Positions 7,603 to 17,088 are shown, numbered from the stretch's first letter. The stretch is 35,328 nucleotides of DNA from Pseudomonadales bacterium (GCA_022361455.1 JAKSAW010000221.1:1-35328), one strand, 5' to 3'. Translations and numbers: made by a program. The notes: generated by a model from the letters alone, not told the origin.

Positions 7603-9084
7603 TTAGCTTTCGCTAGTACTACATTCGGTTTCTTCGGTTGAATGCTCGCCAGCACGAACGGCAACAGGTAATTTGTTGGCCGCTAGACGAGCACGTTCAC
7701 GTCCTTGCTCCAGATTCTTCCATAGATCGTAAGTGTACTGCTGACAATCAATTTCAATTGTATGGCGAGTAGAAACAGTAAAGTTGGCTTTCATGGATTC
7801 ATGGGTGGCAAACCGTTCATTGTCCATTTCATCAAGGCTTGGCAAATAGTTCTCACCACGCAAATAAGCCGCAACCCATTTTGATTGCTCCTCGGCGATA
7901 GGCATCATTGCACAGATGGGTTGCACCAGCGCCAAGAAGAAAAGATTATCGTATCTAGGATCCATAATTCGTTGATACAAAGCGATATCATTATCCTTGG
8001 CACTTATAAGATCGTCATCGAAGAATGGAAAACTAATTTTATATCCAGTCGCATATATAATAACGTCCGCATCAACTTCACTGCCATCCGCAAATGCGAC
8101 CTTATCACCTTTTAATTCAGTAATATTCGGTTTCGGAATCACATCGCCGCTACCCATGCGTATATGTATTTCATTAGAGATGGTGGGATGGGTATGCCCG
8201 AATGCATGCTTAGGTTTTGGTAAGCCGTAATCTTGGGGCTCCCCTACTCGACTCTTCACAACACGCTGAATAATCGGTAGCACCAACTTTTCAAAATAAG
8301 GCATGGCGCCACTTTCCCGCATAGTACGCTCAAACCAACTTGGCTCTTCACTCGGATGACGCCATAGCTCGTCCAGAGGTTTTGAACCTAAGTACTTGGG
8401 AAAAATATAACCGCCGCTACGAGTTGATAGATAGACTTTGTTAGCTTGCGTTTTCTGACCCAATTCACAGGCAATATCCATCGCTGAGTTACCAAACCCA
8501 ACAATCACCACATTCTTATTTTTCATATCGATAGGATCAGTTGGATCGATATAATGATGGGAGTGAATCTCTTCCCCATTAAATGTGCCTGGAAACTTGG
8601 GGTCAGGCAATTTAGGATCCCAGTGATGGCCATTAGCAACCATCAAGGCGTCATAAAATTTAGTCTCGCCATTGCTTAGTTCAACCTGCCAAACGCCATC
8701 AGATAAACGCTGGCAATAATTTACACCAGTTTTAAAGATAATGTGGTCACGCAAACCAAAGTGATCTACATAGTCGTTAAAATAATCAGCAATTTGAAAA
8801 TGACTGGGAAAGTCAGGATAGTCATCAGGCATCGGATAATCAGAATATTCCATGCGCCGCCGTGATGTGTTGATGTGAAGTGAACGATAAGCAGATGACA
8901 TGCCATTGGGGTTTTTAAATGACCACATCCCCCCAATGCGATCTGACACTTCATAACAATCAAATGGGATTCCCTGTTCTCTAAATACTTTACAAGCTGC
9001 AATACCACTAGAACCGGCACCGATAATACATACCCTAGGCAAATTGTCGTTTACTGGCATCCTCGCCACAGATGTGTCCGTCAT
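7603..9084 (-). CDS. Flavin-containing monooxygenase (class B)
   Basis: A 493-residue protein with the full class B flavoprotein monooxygenase signature: FAD Rossmann motif GAGSSG (about residues 23-28), the FMO/Baeyer-Villiger fingerprint F-x-G-x3-H-x3-Y (FNGEEIHSHHY, about 167-177), the NADPH-binding GFGNSA (about 195-200) and ATGY near 345. It is predicted to oxygenate a ketone, amine or sulfide with NADPH, O2 and FAD. Sequence does not decide between FMO and Baeyer-Villiger activity. The ATG at 9084 is preferred to one seven codons upstream because GAGGGA lies just before it. An 18-base palindrome lies 31-48 bases upstream. The 3' end abuts the decayed LRR gene. Confidence 0.85.
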   Translation of the reverse strand: MTDTSVARMPVNDNLPRVCIIGAGSSGIAACKVFREQGIPFDCYEVSDRIGGMWSFKNPNGMSSAYRSLHINTSRRRMEYSDYPMPDDYPDFPSHFQIADYFNDYVDHFGLRDHIIFKTGVNYCQRLSDGVWQVELSNGETKFYDALMVANGHHWDPKLPDPKFPGTFNGEEIHSHHYIDPTDPIDMKNKNVVIVGFGNSAMDIACELGQKTQANKVYLSTRSGGYIFPKYLGSKPLDELWRHPSEEPSWFERTMRESGAMPYFEKLVLPIIQRVVKSRVGEPQDYGLPKPKHAFGHTHPTISNEIHIRMGSGDVIPKPNITELKGDKVAFADGSEVDADVIIYATGYKISFPFFDDDLISAKDNDIALYQRIMDPRYDNLFFLALVQPICAMMPIAEEQSKWVAAYLRGENYLPSLDEMDNERFATHESMKANFTVSTRHTIEIDCQQYTYDLWKNLEQGRERARLAANKLPVAVRAGEHSTEETECSTSES

Positions 9085-9114
9085 TATTCCCTCTCCCTCG
9101 CGCATGTGCCGTCT

Positions 9115-9132
9115 GTTGGTTAGCCAACCAAC
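9115..9132. promoter_or_regulatory. Palindromic operator candidate upstream of the monooxygenase
   Basis: GTTGGTTAGCCAACCAAC: perfect seven-base arms around AGCC, 31 bases before the monooxygenase ATG. Size and symmetry fit TetR-family operators, but no TetR gene is in the window, so the regulator is unknown. Confidence 0.55.
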
Positions 9133-9222
9133 ATCATGCTCTTCTGTTATTATTTATTAGTATCTGCGTTATAGACCGCGTTTAATTTATACATCCTTAT
9201 ACATGGTTTGCGGCGGTACTGT

Positions 9223-9552
9223 CTATTTAGAACATTTCTCAGCTACCACATAATGCTCTACACCAGCTTCGATTGCTTTTCTGGTTTGTGTTTCGATCAA
9301 CATTTTTCGATGGGCGAACGCTTCAAATTGTCCAGGCAATAGGAAATTAAATGCCTCATAAATAGAAAGCATTTTCGGAGAATGGGCCCACCGCATCATC
9401 CTTGGTGATACTTCACCCGACGAGATCAGGAGCTTCTCTGTCGCCTCTATTAACCCAACAGGTATCAATGATTCCATACCCGGCTTGGTGGACAATGTAA
9501 CCAGGTTCATCGCCACTTTAAGCGCCGTTTTGCTTGGCTTAGACTTATTCAT
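9223..9552 (-). pseudogene. Truncated methyltransferase (leucine carboxyl methyltransferase family-like)
   Basis: A 109-residue frame starting at an ATG that overlaps the end of the DUF4336 gene by eight bases. Its layout (a helical N-terminus, SPKMLSIYEAFNFLLPGQFEAFAHRK, then a helix ETQTRKAIEAGVEHYVV) matches the start of the SAM-dependent methyltransferases related to leucine carboxyl methyltransferase, where the strand would continue into the G-x-G-x-D SAM-binding loop. Here it ends VVAEKCSK-stop just before that loop, and no other frame downstream supplies it. The SAM site is therefore absent. It is either a truncated remnant or a short protein with a different job. Family assignment is from memory of the pattern and is tentative. 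Confidence 0.5.
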
Positions 9553-10261
9553 ATGCCTCCAATACATTCTTCCATGCCTTGGTCGCCACCTCGCGAGCAT
9601 TACACTCAATAAGGTTGCCATGAGATAAGATTATTCTGTCAAAATCCCAAGCAAGAATTTTATCCAAAGACCTTTTCACAACTAACTTGTCTCCCCAACC
9701 CAATTGATACTCAGGTGCGGCTTTTGGGTTATTCCACATATTGAAAACCGCCTTCCACCAAAACTTCAATAAAAGCCCAGCTTCATGGGTATAGTCGTCA
9801 CCAATATTTTCAATCAAATCCACAAGAATAAGCGTTTTACTAGAGCGATGAAAAAACACCACTTCGTTCATGATACGCGTACCATGAATGACTACTTGCT
9901 CAAAAGTGTTTTGCCAACGTGGATCTGGTCGATTACCTAGAATCCAATCGAACTCAATATCTGCACGTTTGCTCTCAAGACTGGGGCAAAGAAAAACTTC
10001 AGCATCAGGGTATGCGGATTGAAATTCTGTCACATTAAGATGGTGAAAATTGCCGGGAGCGATGATGTATGACACTTCGCCCAACGCATCGATATTGGAC
10101 TTAAGCTCTGCATCCAACTTGCTGGGACTATGAATCCAAAGCTCACCCCCAGGTAGTTTCACAATCGTCATACGACTATATAAGTCCATCGCGGCGAAGC
10201 GGATAGGATATTCAAAAATATATATGTGGTCTTTTATAAACTCTTCGATCTTATAAGTCAT
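9545..10261 (-). CDS. DUF4336 family protein
   Basis: A 238-residue soluble protein with features I associate with DUF4336: RMTIVKLPGGELWIHSPSKL near residues 30-50, the APGNFHHLN block (about 68-76), a PDAEVFLCPSLESKR segment and FFHRSSKTLILVDL near residue 135. The fold is related to metallo-beta-lactamases, with the HxHxDH set only partly kept; the enzymatic role of the family is not established. It heads a minus-strand group with the truncated methyltransferase (eight-base overlap) and the monooxygenase. Its promoter must lie in the 184-base divergent gap shared with the RND operon. Confidence 0.7.
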   Translation of the reverse strand: MTYKIEEFIKDHIYIFEYPIRFAAMDLYSRMTIVKLPGGELWIHSPSKLDAELKSNIDALGEVSYIIAPGNFHHLNVTEFQSAYPDAEVFLCPSLESKRADIEFDWILGNRPDPRWQNTFEQVVIHGTRIMNEVVFFHRSSKTLILVDLIENIGDDYTHEAGLLLKFWWKAVFNMWNNPKAAPEYQLGWGDKLVVKRSLDKILAWDFDRIILSHGNLIECNAREVATKAWKNVLEAYE

Positions 10262-10369
10262 ACAGAATACCCACCACAGCGCATTAACAGCTGATAATAG
10301 TTACACCACCAGCACTATTTCTAGTTGATATGGGTCAATCCATTTCTAGCTGTGGGGCTTGGGCAGAGT

Positions 10370-10385
10370 TTTGATCTCAATCAAA
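10370..10385. promoter_or_regulatory. Palindrome upstream of the RND efflux operon
   Basis: TTTGAT-CTCA-ATCAAA, six-base arms, 61 bases before the adaptor ATG. The same gap holds a near direct repeat (ATTTCTAGTTG and ATTTCTAGCTG, about 35 bases apart) and a second inverted pair (ACTGTT...AACAGT) just downstream. Any of these could be an operator; no linked regulator gene is present. Confidence 0.35.
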
Positions 10386-10445
10386 CTGTTGGCTCTGTGC
10401 AAACAGTAAACTCGGTGCACTCCCTAAAACTCTTCTGGTGGCTAT

Positions 10446-11459
10446 ATGAGCCTCTTGTTTCGAATACTTAAAATCGCTCTGTTAGTTTTTGTGGGAATAA
10501 CCCCCATATATGCAGAAGAGACATCAAATCGTTATTTCCAACCACAACCTGCGCAACAAAGAACCACCCTATACGGTTTCACTCGTGCGCACAAAGCTTT
10601 CCCAATAACCTTTGAGGTTAGTGGTAAAGTGGTGGTGATTTACGCTGAAGTTGGCGAGCGCATCACTGATGCCTCGTTTGCCTGTCTAGACTCCCAATTT
10701 GTCGATTTAGATATTCAACATAACAACAGCCAAATCAGTGCACTTCAAGCAGATCTCACCTTCCTAGAAAAGCAGCTGAATAGACAGAGCAAACTATTAA
10801 AGAAAGAGAGCACCTCAATTACCCAATACGAAGATACCGAGAGACAGTTTACTGCCACTAAACATCAACTTGAGTCCTTGAAGGTACAAAAGACAATTCT
10901 AGAAGAGCGCAAACAACGCCATTGCATATCCCTACCTAGCGGTTGGCGAATCAAACAAAGGCAATTGGAAGCAGGTGAATGGATTAATGCAGGCCAGCCC
11001 GTTGGTGAAGTGGGTGATTTTCGCAAACTAATAGTGCCTCTCAGCGTCACCGTTAACGAATACCAATATCTAGTGCAAAACAAAGATAAGTTAGAGTTAG
11101 TTTTACCAGAAATTTCCGATAGCGTTCCAGCCCATATCTATCGAACCTATCCTGGTTTTGATGAACAGGGGCATAAGATAAAAATTGACTTGGCCATTGA
11201 TAACACAGAAGAACTATTACGGGGCGGTTTAAAAGCAGAATTGAATATCTACCTCCCTGCTGCGGCTCATACCTACTACGTACCCGAATCAGCGCTTGAA
11301 AAGCGCTACGGTGAATACTGGCTAAAAACCAAAAGTGGTGATGAAATCGCTGTGACCTTTATTTCGCTAACGGACGAAACGAATGCTGACGGATTGCGCC
11401 TCGTAAAGATCTCCACGAAAGCAATCGCGCCTGATCAAAAGTTCCTGCTGCGTAGGTGA
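10446..11459 (+). CDS. RND efflux periplasmic adaptor subunit (HlyD/MFP family)
   Basis: A 337-residue protein with a cleavable signal (ending near IYAEE, residue 24). A lipoyl half (FEVSGKVVVIYAEVGERI) comes next, then a heptad-rich hairpin of about residues 90-155 (ISALQADLTFLEKQLNRQSK), the returning lipoyl half (AGEWINAGQPVGEVGD) and beta-barrel domains. This is the layout of membrane-fusion adaptors that link an inner-membrane RND pump to an outer-membrane channel. The hairpin is short. It lies seven bases upstream of the pump gene, certainly in one operon. No outer-membrane factor gene follows, so the pair must borrow a TolC-like channel encoded elsewhere. Confidence 0.85.
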   Translation: MSLLFRILKIALLVFVGITPIYAEETSNRYFQPQPAQQRTTLYGFTRAHKAFPITFEVSGKVVVIYAEVGERITDASFACLDSQFVDLDIQHNNSQISALQADLTFLEKQLNRQSKLLKKESTSITQYEDTERQFTATKHQLESLKVQKTILEERKQRHCISLPSGWRIKQRQLEAGEWINAGQPVGEVGDFRKLIVPLSVTVNEYQYLVQNKDKLELVLPEISDSVPAHIYRTYPGFDEQGHKIKIDLAIDNTEELLRGGLKAELNIYLPAAAHTYYVPESALEKRYGEYWLKTKSGDEIAVTFISLTDETNADGLRLVKISTKAIAPDQKFLLRR

Positions 11460-11466
11460 AACTAAC

Positions 11467-14400
11467 ATGAAAGGGTTGATCGCATTCTCGTTACGGCAAA
11501 AAGTCTTTTTTAATTTGCTGTTTGTGATCTTGATGATCGCCGGCGCCTATGCCCTATCCCAATTGCCAACTGAGCGCTATCCCAACGTGCATTTTGGCGA
11601 AGTCATTATTTCTACCTATTTACCTGGCGCCTCTCCTGAAGAAGTAGAAACCTTAATTACCAATGAATTAGAAGATGCATTAGATGGTGTAGAAGATGTA
11701 GAGTGGATTACAGCCACCTCTTTCAGGGAACGCTCACATATTCGCTTGAAGTTTTATGACGATAGCGATTATGAAAAACTATTTAATGAAGTACGATTTG
11801 AAGTGCTCAATGTGCAAGGCCATTTACCGGAAGCGGCAGATCCTTCTCAAGTATTCGAAGCGACGATTTCAGACTATCTACCAGTGATGGTGGTGAACCT
11901 AGTCGGTGATCACGAAAATCGAATGTTGGCCCTAATGGCCGATGATATTAAAACCCAACTAGCAAAAATCTCTGGCGTAAAAGAAATCAAGATTTCTGGT
12001 GAATACGTCCGTGAATTTCATGTTTATTTGGATCCCAATAGACTTACTCAATTCGGCATCACTTATGGCGAAGTGGTTAATGCTTTACAAAGCACAAATG
12101 TAAACATTCCTGCCGGCGATTTTAAAAGTGAATCCGGCCAGTATGTGGTAATCGTCGATGAGCGCTTTAGAGCGCGGGAACAAGTAGTCAATACCATTGT
12201 CCGCAAAGCGTCAGATGGCAGCTTTGTGCGTGTTCGAGACTTACTCAGTCGAGCAGAACTCGCCTATCGTGATCCGTTAGTAATTTCATCAGTAAATGGT
12301 CAAGGCTCTATTGCCATCGAAGTGTTAAAAACGGCTTACGGCAATGCCTTGGACATAAAGCAACAAGTACAGGAGCTCGTCGATAGTCACCGCTCTGTGC
12401 TGAAAAAAGAAGGCGTAGAGGTCGTTTACACCCAAGATAGCACCGTACAAATTCGCGGTGCCTTAAGTACACTGCTAATGAATATGGCCTTAGGTATTAT
12501 TCTAGTCACTCTCATCATTTGGTATTTCATGGGTGTTCGCAACGCCCTTTTGATCACGATTGGCATTCCCTTTTCTTTCATGATTACCATGCTGTTAATG
12601 TACCTAAGCAGCAACACACTTAATGAGATTACGCTGTTCTCATTCGTACTGGTAACCGGGATAATTGTTGATGATGCCATCGTTGTTACTGAAAATATCT
12701 ATCGCCATATTCAAGAAGGTGACTCACTCTATGATGCTATTGTGTTTGGCACCGCAGAGGTAGCAGTGCCCGTCATCTCAGCGACTATGACCACCGTATC
12801 TGCTTTTCTCCCTATGCTCATAATGACTGGCCCCACAGGAGAATTCTTTGCGCAAATACCCATCGCAGTTACCTTCGCCATATTAGCTTCCTTAATTGAA
12901 TGCTTGTTTATATTACCCATTCACTATTTGGACTTTGGTCCACGCCGTAAGCCGAACAAATCAGCCCAGCATATCGAAAAAGAAAATACCTTAATGCGCG
13001 GCCTGCAAAGCATTACCGCAAAGGTACTGGCCGTTACCATGAGGCATCGCGCAATTACTGTAACTAGTGTACTTGCCGCCTTTATCGCAAGTGTTATCGT
13101 GTTAATCCTCTCTATATCAGGAATAGCACCACTGATTAAGATCAAGTTCTTCCCCGATGATTACTCGCTTTTCTACGTTGATGTAGAAGGCCCCAGTAAT
13201 GCTGCGATAGAAACCATCGATGTGAAAGTACGGGAGATATCGGAATTTATTGTTAGTAATGGCCCTGGGTATGCTGCATCAGCTACCGGTTACGCAGGTT
13301 TCTATATCAATGAAGACTACGAACCCATCTATGGGAACAACTATGGCGCAGTCATGATTACCTTGCCGGCAAAAGACGTCCGAACCTATAGCGATCCAAT
13401 TAGTCATTTAAGTACGATTGAAAACGATATTCGCAAACAATTTGAAGATGAAAAGTTCCGGATCAATCTCCACCCACAGAATGAAGGCCCGCCCACCGGT
13501 AAGGATATCAATATTAAGATTCTGGGCGCCGACGCCTACTTGTTAGAAGGACTAGCCGAAGAGCTACTTAACTACCTTAATACGAATGACACTATCGCTC
13601 CGCACTTAGTAGATTTAGAAGACAATCGCGGTGACAAGAACAACGTGTTCCGTTTTTCCGTTGATCACGACAAGGCCAATGAATTAGCCATTAACAGCAG
13701 TGCAGTAGCCCAATTAGCCGCTAGCGTGTTAGATGGCCAATATATAGGCAAGTACCGAGTTAGCGATGATGAAGTGGATCTAAAAATCTATGTGGATCCA
13801 GATAAATGGGAAGAGCCAGAAGACGCGTTAAACCTGCCCTTGGTAGCCCATGCAGTTGGTAACGTTCGTTTAGGCGATGTCACCAATGTAGAAACCTACA
13901 ACGAACTAGGGCAGTTAAATCGGTACGATGGCCAACGAGCGATCAGCATTAGTGCCGATATCACACCAGGCTCACCTATCTCAACACCATTCGTGGTGAA
14001 TCAAGTATTAGAGTTCTATCAACAAGTACGCACAAAATACCCCGGCGCCAATTTAATAATAGGTGGCGAACATGAGGATACTCGAAGATCCTATCAGTCG
14101 CTAACCTATGCTTTTGTCATTGCCATGTTGATTATCTATTTGATATTAGCCACACAATTTCAGTCTTATTTCCAGCCGTTAATTATTATATCGGCGATTA
14201 TATTTGCACTAATTGGGGTGATTTTTGGCAAGCTCGTCACTCAAAGTATTTTTACAGTAAACAGCTTTATTGCAACTATTGGTGTAGCCGGCGTTGTAGT
14301 AAACGATGCCCTTGTCTTAATTGATTTTATTAACAAGAATCATCGCAATGGCATGTCGAGAAAAGAGGCCATTGAAGAAGGCGTGCGAGTACGTTTAAGA

Positions 14401-14625
14401 CCAATCGTACTCACAACCCTAACCACCACCCTGGGGCTATTACCGATGGCAATAGGAATTCCAGATTACTCCTTGGTATGGGGAACAATGGCTTCTACTT
14501 TCGTAACCGGACTAGCAACAGCTACCGCACTAACATTATTTGTTGTGCCAATATTTTGGGATCTTTTGCAAGAACAACTGGATAAAAAGGCCAGCACTTC
14601 AAGGGATTTAAAGAGCGGTGTATAG
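11467..14625 (+). CDS. RND family efflux transporter permease subunit
   Basis: A 1052-residue inner-membrane protein of normal AcrB-type length: TM1 near residues 10-30, a large periplasmic loop, TM2-6 (about 335-490), TM7 (about 535), a second periplasmic loop, and TM8-12 (about 870-1035). The proton-relay pair Asp402-Asp403 sits in TM4 (GIIVDDAIVVTENI). In TM10 the sequence is GVVVNDALVLIDF (Asn946-Asp947), where AcrB has the relay Lys940; this variant is common in less-studied RND branches and suggests a somewhat different proton path. The substrate cannot be predicted. Cotranscribed with the adaptor. A hairpin overlaps its stop codon. Confidence 0.9.
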   Translation: MKGLIAFSLRQKVFFNLLFVILMIAGAYALSQLPTERYPNVHFGEVIISTYLPGASPEEVETLITNELEDALDGVEDVEWITATSFRERSHIRLKFYDDSDYEKLFNEVRFEVLNVQGHLPEAADPSQVFEATISDYLPVMVVNLVGDHENRMLALMADDIKTQLAKISGVKEIKISGEYVREFHVYLDPNRLTQFGITYGEVVNALQSTNVNIPAGDFKSESGQYVVIVDERFRAREQVVNTIVRKASDGSFVRVRDLLSRAELAYRDPLVISSVNGQGSIAIEVLKTAYGNALDIKQQVQELVDSHRSVLKKEGVEVVYTQDSTVQIRGALSTLLMNMALGIILVTLIIWYFMGVRNALLITIGIPFSFMITMLLMYLSSNTLNEITLFSFVLVTGIIVDDAIVVTENIYRHIQEGDSLYDAIVFGTAEVAVPVISATMTTVSAFLPMLIMTGPTGEFFAQIPIAVTFAILASLIECLFILPIHYLDFGPRRKPNKSAQHIEKENTLMRGLQSITAKVLAVTMRHRAITVTSVLAAFIASVIVLILSISGIAPLIKIKFFPDDYSLFYVDVEGPSNAAIETIDVKVREISEFIVSNGPGYAASATGYAGFYINEDYEPIYGNNYGAVMITLPAKDVRTYSDPISHLSTIENDIRKQFEDEKFRINLHPQNEGPPTGKDINIKILGADAYLLEGLAEELLNYLNTNDTIAPHLVDLEDNRGDKNNVFRFSVDHDKANELAINSSAVAQLAASVLDGQYIGKYRVSDDEVDLKIYVDPDKWEEPEDALNLPLVAHAVGNVRLGDVTNVETYNELGQLNRYDGQRAISISADITPGSPISTPFVVNQVLEFYQQVRTKYPGANLIIGGEHEDTRRSYQSLTYAFVIAMLIIYLILATQFQSYFQPLIIISAIIFALIGVIFGKLVTQSIFTVNSFIATIGVAGVVVNDALVLIDFINKNHRNGMSRKEAIEEGVRVRLRPIVLTTLTTTLGLLPMAIGIPDYSLVWGTMASTFVTGLATATALTLFVVPIFWDLLQEQLDKKASTSRDLKSGV

Positions 14626-14654
14626 GAAACGAAGGTATTTGTTCCTATACCCGC
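14615..14654. terminator. Hairpin between convergent genes
   Basis: GCGG-T-GTATAGGAA pairs with TTCCTATAC-CCGC across an 11-14 base loop, overlapping the pump stop codon and lying before the 3' end of the convergent small lipoprotein gene (14677). The stem is long with one or two bulges, and no clear T run follows. Confidence 0.45.
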
Positions 14655-14676
14655 TTATAACCTGTCGAGTTTGTAT

Positions 14677-14880
14677 TTACTGATTCGCCAATACTGTTGT
14701 CGTATAAGTTAGATTACCACTGTTCACGCCTTCAGTTTCAACGTTAATAGTATCTCCGTTACTTAAACGTGTCACCTTTACTCCGCTCAGTTTAACATTC
14801 AGATCAACTTTTTCTTCGGCCATACAAGCAGTAAGCAAAACCATCATGGCTAGCAGCGAAAGTTTCTGTATAAGTTTCAT
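14677..14880 (-). CDS. Small lipoprotein of unknown function
   Basis: A 67-residue protein with a type II signal peptide (MKLIQKLSLLAMMVLLTAC; lipobox L-T-A-C, Cys19). The mature part is only about 49 residues and beta-rich. It starts 18 bases after the stop of the phosphatase-like gene on the same strand, with GGGAG upstream of its ATG, so it is probably cotranscribed and phosphate-regulated with it. No family recognised. Confidence 0.7.
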   Translation of the reverse strand: MKLIQKLSLLAMMVLLTACMAEEKVDLNVKLSGVKVTRLSNGDTINVETEGVNSGNLTYTTTVLANQ

Positions 14881-14898
14881 CTAAGTAATCTCCCGCAG

Positions 14899-17088
14899 TT
14901 AGAATTGATAAGTTACCAGTAAACTGGTATCGCCTTCTGGCAAGTAGTATGGAGAGTCTAAAACAAAGACTAGCTCTCCGTTATCAGTTGCATAAGTGCC
15001 GCTTGCACTCAGCTCAGCAGGATCAGCAACACCATCTTTGTTTTCATCAATATACAGCTCCACCGCCATCAACTGAGTTTCATCAAAATCGCCGCCAGCA
15101 GTGATTGCTAGCTCTTCAAGCCGTGCATTGTCATTATCGCTCGTCATCGTGATAGCTAAGACCACTTCTTTCACGCCTTCGCCTTTAAAGTTTTGTTTTT
15201 CCAACGCCTGATTCGCCACCTCTACAGTATCAGAACCTTCACACGTTTCCTGTTCATCAAAAGCTAACTTAAGAACAGCGCCATTGCCTGATTCTTTCGA
15301 AGTAAAGTCCAATCCATCCAAGGCATGATGATCTCTGATGACCAAACCATAGTTGCCCTGCAATAACCAGTCTTGAATGATGCCCGTGCTACCCAGATCG
15401 ATTTCCATCATGCCATCTGAATTTGGCGTAAAAGAGGCAACATAGTCTCCCACGATACCGCTAGCAGAATCCCAAGTAATGTTTTCTTCTTGCCAACGAC
15501 GATTAGCGGTAAAAATATCGAAAGATCCGAGCGATGTATTAGTAATATTCAAGGCCAGCTTTGCAGAATCACTATCGATACAACTTGGCATATTCATTAA
15601 GTCAAACTTCATCAATGAAAACACTTGGCCATAATTGATATCAAGACCATCCACCAAAAGCCCCTCAGAGCTGCCATCAAAATTTCTATCAGACTCGTTC
15701 TTTGCAACGAAAGCATCATCCGTTAAAGCCAAGGAAACGAAAAGACCATCTCCAGCACCGCCACCATTTTCTATAAGGCTTAGCTGCTCAGCAGTACGAG
15801 ACAAAATAACCTTGTCTCCAACTTCGTTGGCCAACCACCAATTAACACCTTCGGGTAATGCTAACGCATCGGCTTCTCGCGCCTCGCGACTTAAGCTTGA
15901 TGCTGAATTATCAAACTGTGCGGTACGAACAGTGAGTTCATCCTCTGCCACCTGAATTACTTTAAATTGCTGAATACTTGCTAAGTCTATAGTCCAGTCT
16001 TTTGGTTTATTGGCCGAGCGGGATGGTGCTCCCCAACTTCCCTCACCGACGTAAACGGTACCGCCATCATCGACAGCAACAAAGTCATCACCATCAGGTC
16101 GAATCGCGCGGGTCAATTTATTAATATGTGTGTCCGACTCTACGACCACGTTCATAGAGTGGCGATAAAACGCATCGGCCCACCAATCAAATAGTTCTTT
16201 ATTATCCGATTTACCGGTGTAGTGAGGAAACATGGGTTTATGGTATTGAGCCATTCGCCAAGCAGCAGAGCCACCATGGGTGGCTAAATCACTATAAAGC
16301 CATTCATTCATGGCCGTTGCATAAGAAGCGTAACCACTGTTTTTGTATTGGCTATTGAGTGTATAAACCCGAAGCAAAGGAGAAACATTAAATGCGCCAA
16401 AGGTATCTGAATTATCACAATTGCCATCCTGGTTGTAATCTACCCCAAACACTTTGCATAGCGTTGAATAGTCACTGTCTTCATGGTTGCCATGTGTAGG
16501 CACAAATGGATAGATACGCTTATAAGATTCGCCATTAATCACATCATCAGAAAACGTCAACTCCCAATCCGCAAGATAGACACCCATTTCCACAAAAGTA
16601 TTCAGGTTCGTATAGTCTCCACCGTGCATTATAAAAAGCGGACGTATTTTAGAGATTAAACGATTTCCTGCTCTACGATTCCACAGACCGGTACGAGTAT
16701 CACCGCCTGCCACTACAACAAATGGCGAGTTATCTTCAGGTGCGGTTTTAAACCAAAGACGCTGGCCACATCCCATCAAATCACAAACCCGATAGTAAAC
16801 TGGGGAATTTGCAGGAAGTCCTGACAAGCGCACGAAATGACTCATTAAGCCAACTTGAAAGTGCTGGGTATCTGTTACCCACACGCGAGACCAATTATCT
16901 TCATTAGTATCAAATCCATATTTCACGTAAGGATTGATGCTAATCACCAAGGGCGAAAAACCGATGGTAGCTTGGTGGGCAGGATCGGCGTCCCAAACCA
17001 AACGATTAAATTGAGTGGCTGAAAGTGCGATAGACGGTATCGACACCAGCAAAGCAATTGAAATAAATGCTCTTACGATCGTGTTCAT
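14899..17088 (-). CDS. Secreted purple-acid-phosphatase-like metallophosphoesterase
   Basis: A 729-residue exported enzyme. Signal peptide about residues 1-24 (cleavage near IALSA); a fibronectin-III-like purple acid phosphatase N-domain follows (about 25-120). The catalytic domain has GGDTR (Asp130), GGDYT (Asp158), GNHE (Asn201-His202), QYHKPM and SDTHI (final metal ligands). After about residue 440 there is a DNRLRE-type beta-sandwich (DDAFVAKNESDRNF... FDLMNMP... RRWQEENITWDSAS) and a further C-terminal beta region. Predicted role: extracellular phosphoester hydrolysis, possibly anchored to glycans through the C-terminal modules. The ATG at 17088 sits behind AAGGAGGAA; the in-frame upstream extension is not used. 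It has its own PhoB promoter and is followed by a small lipoprotein gene. Confidence 0.85.
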   Translation of the reverse strand: MNTIVRAFISIALLVSIPSIALSATQFNRLVWDADPAHQATIGFSPLVISINPYVKYGFDTNEDNWSRVWVTDTQHFQVGLMSHFVRLSGLPANSPVYYRVCDLMGCGQRLWFKTAPEDNSPFVVVAGGDTRTGLWNRRAGNRLISKIRPLFIMHGGDYTNLNTFVEMGVYLADWELTFSDDVINGESYKRIYPFVPTHGNHEDSDYSTLCKVFGVDYNQDGNCDNSDTFGAFNVSPLLRVYTLNSQYKNSGYASYATAMNEWLYSDLATHGGSAAWRMAQYHKPMFPHYTGKSDNKELFDWWADAFYRHSMNVVVESDTHINKLTRAIRPDGDDFVAVDDGGTVYVGEGSWGAPSRSANKPKDWTIDLASIQQFKVIQVAEDELTVRTAQFDNSASSLSREAREADALALPEGVNWWLANEVGDKVILSRTAEQLSLIENGGGAGDGLFVSLALTDDAFVAKNESDRNFDGSSEGLLVDGLDINYGQVFSLMKFDLMNMPSCIDSDSAKLALNITNTSLGSFDIFTANRRWQEENITWDSASGIVGDYVASFTPNSDGMMEIDLGSTGIIQDWLLQGNYGLVIRDHHALDGLDFTSKESGNGAVLKLAFDEQETCEGSDTVEVANQALEKQNFKGEGVKEVVLAITMTSDNDNARLEELAITAGGDFDETQLMAVELYIDENKDGVADPAELSASGTYATDNGELVFVLDSPYYLPEGDTSLLVTYQF

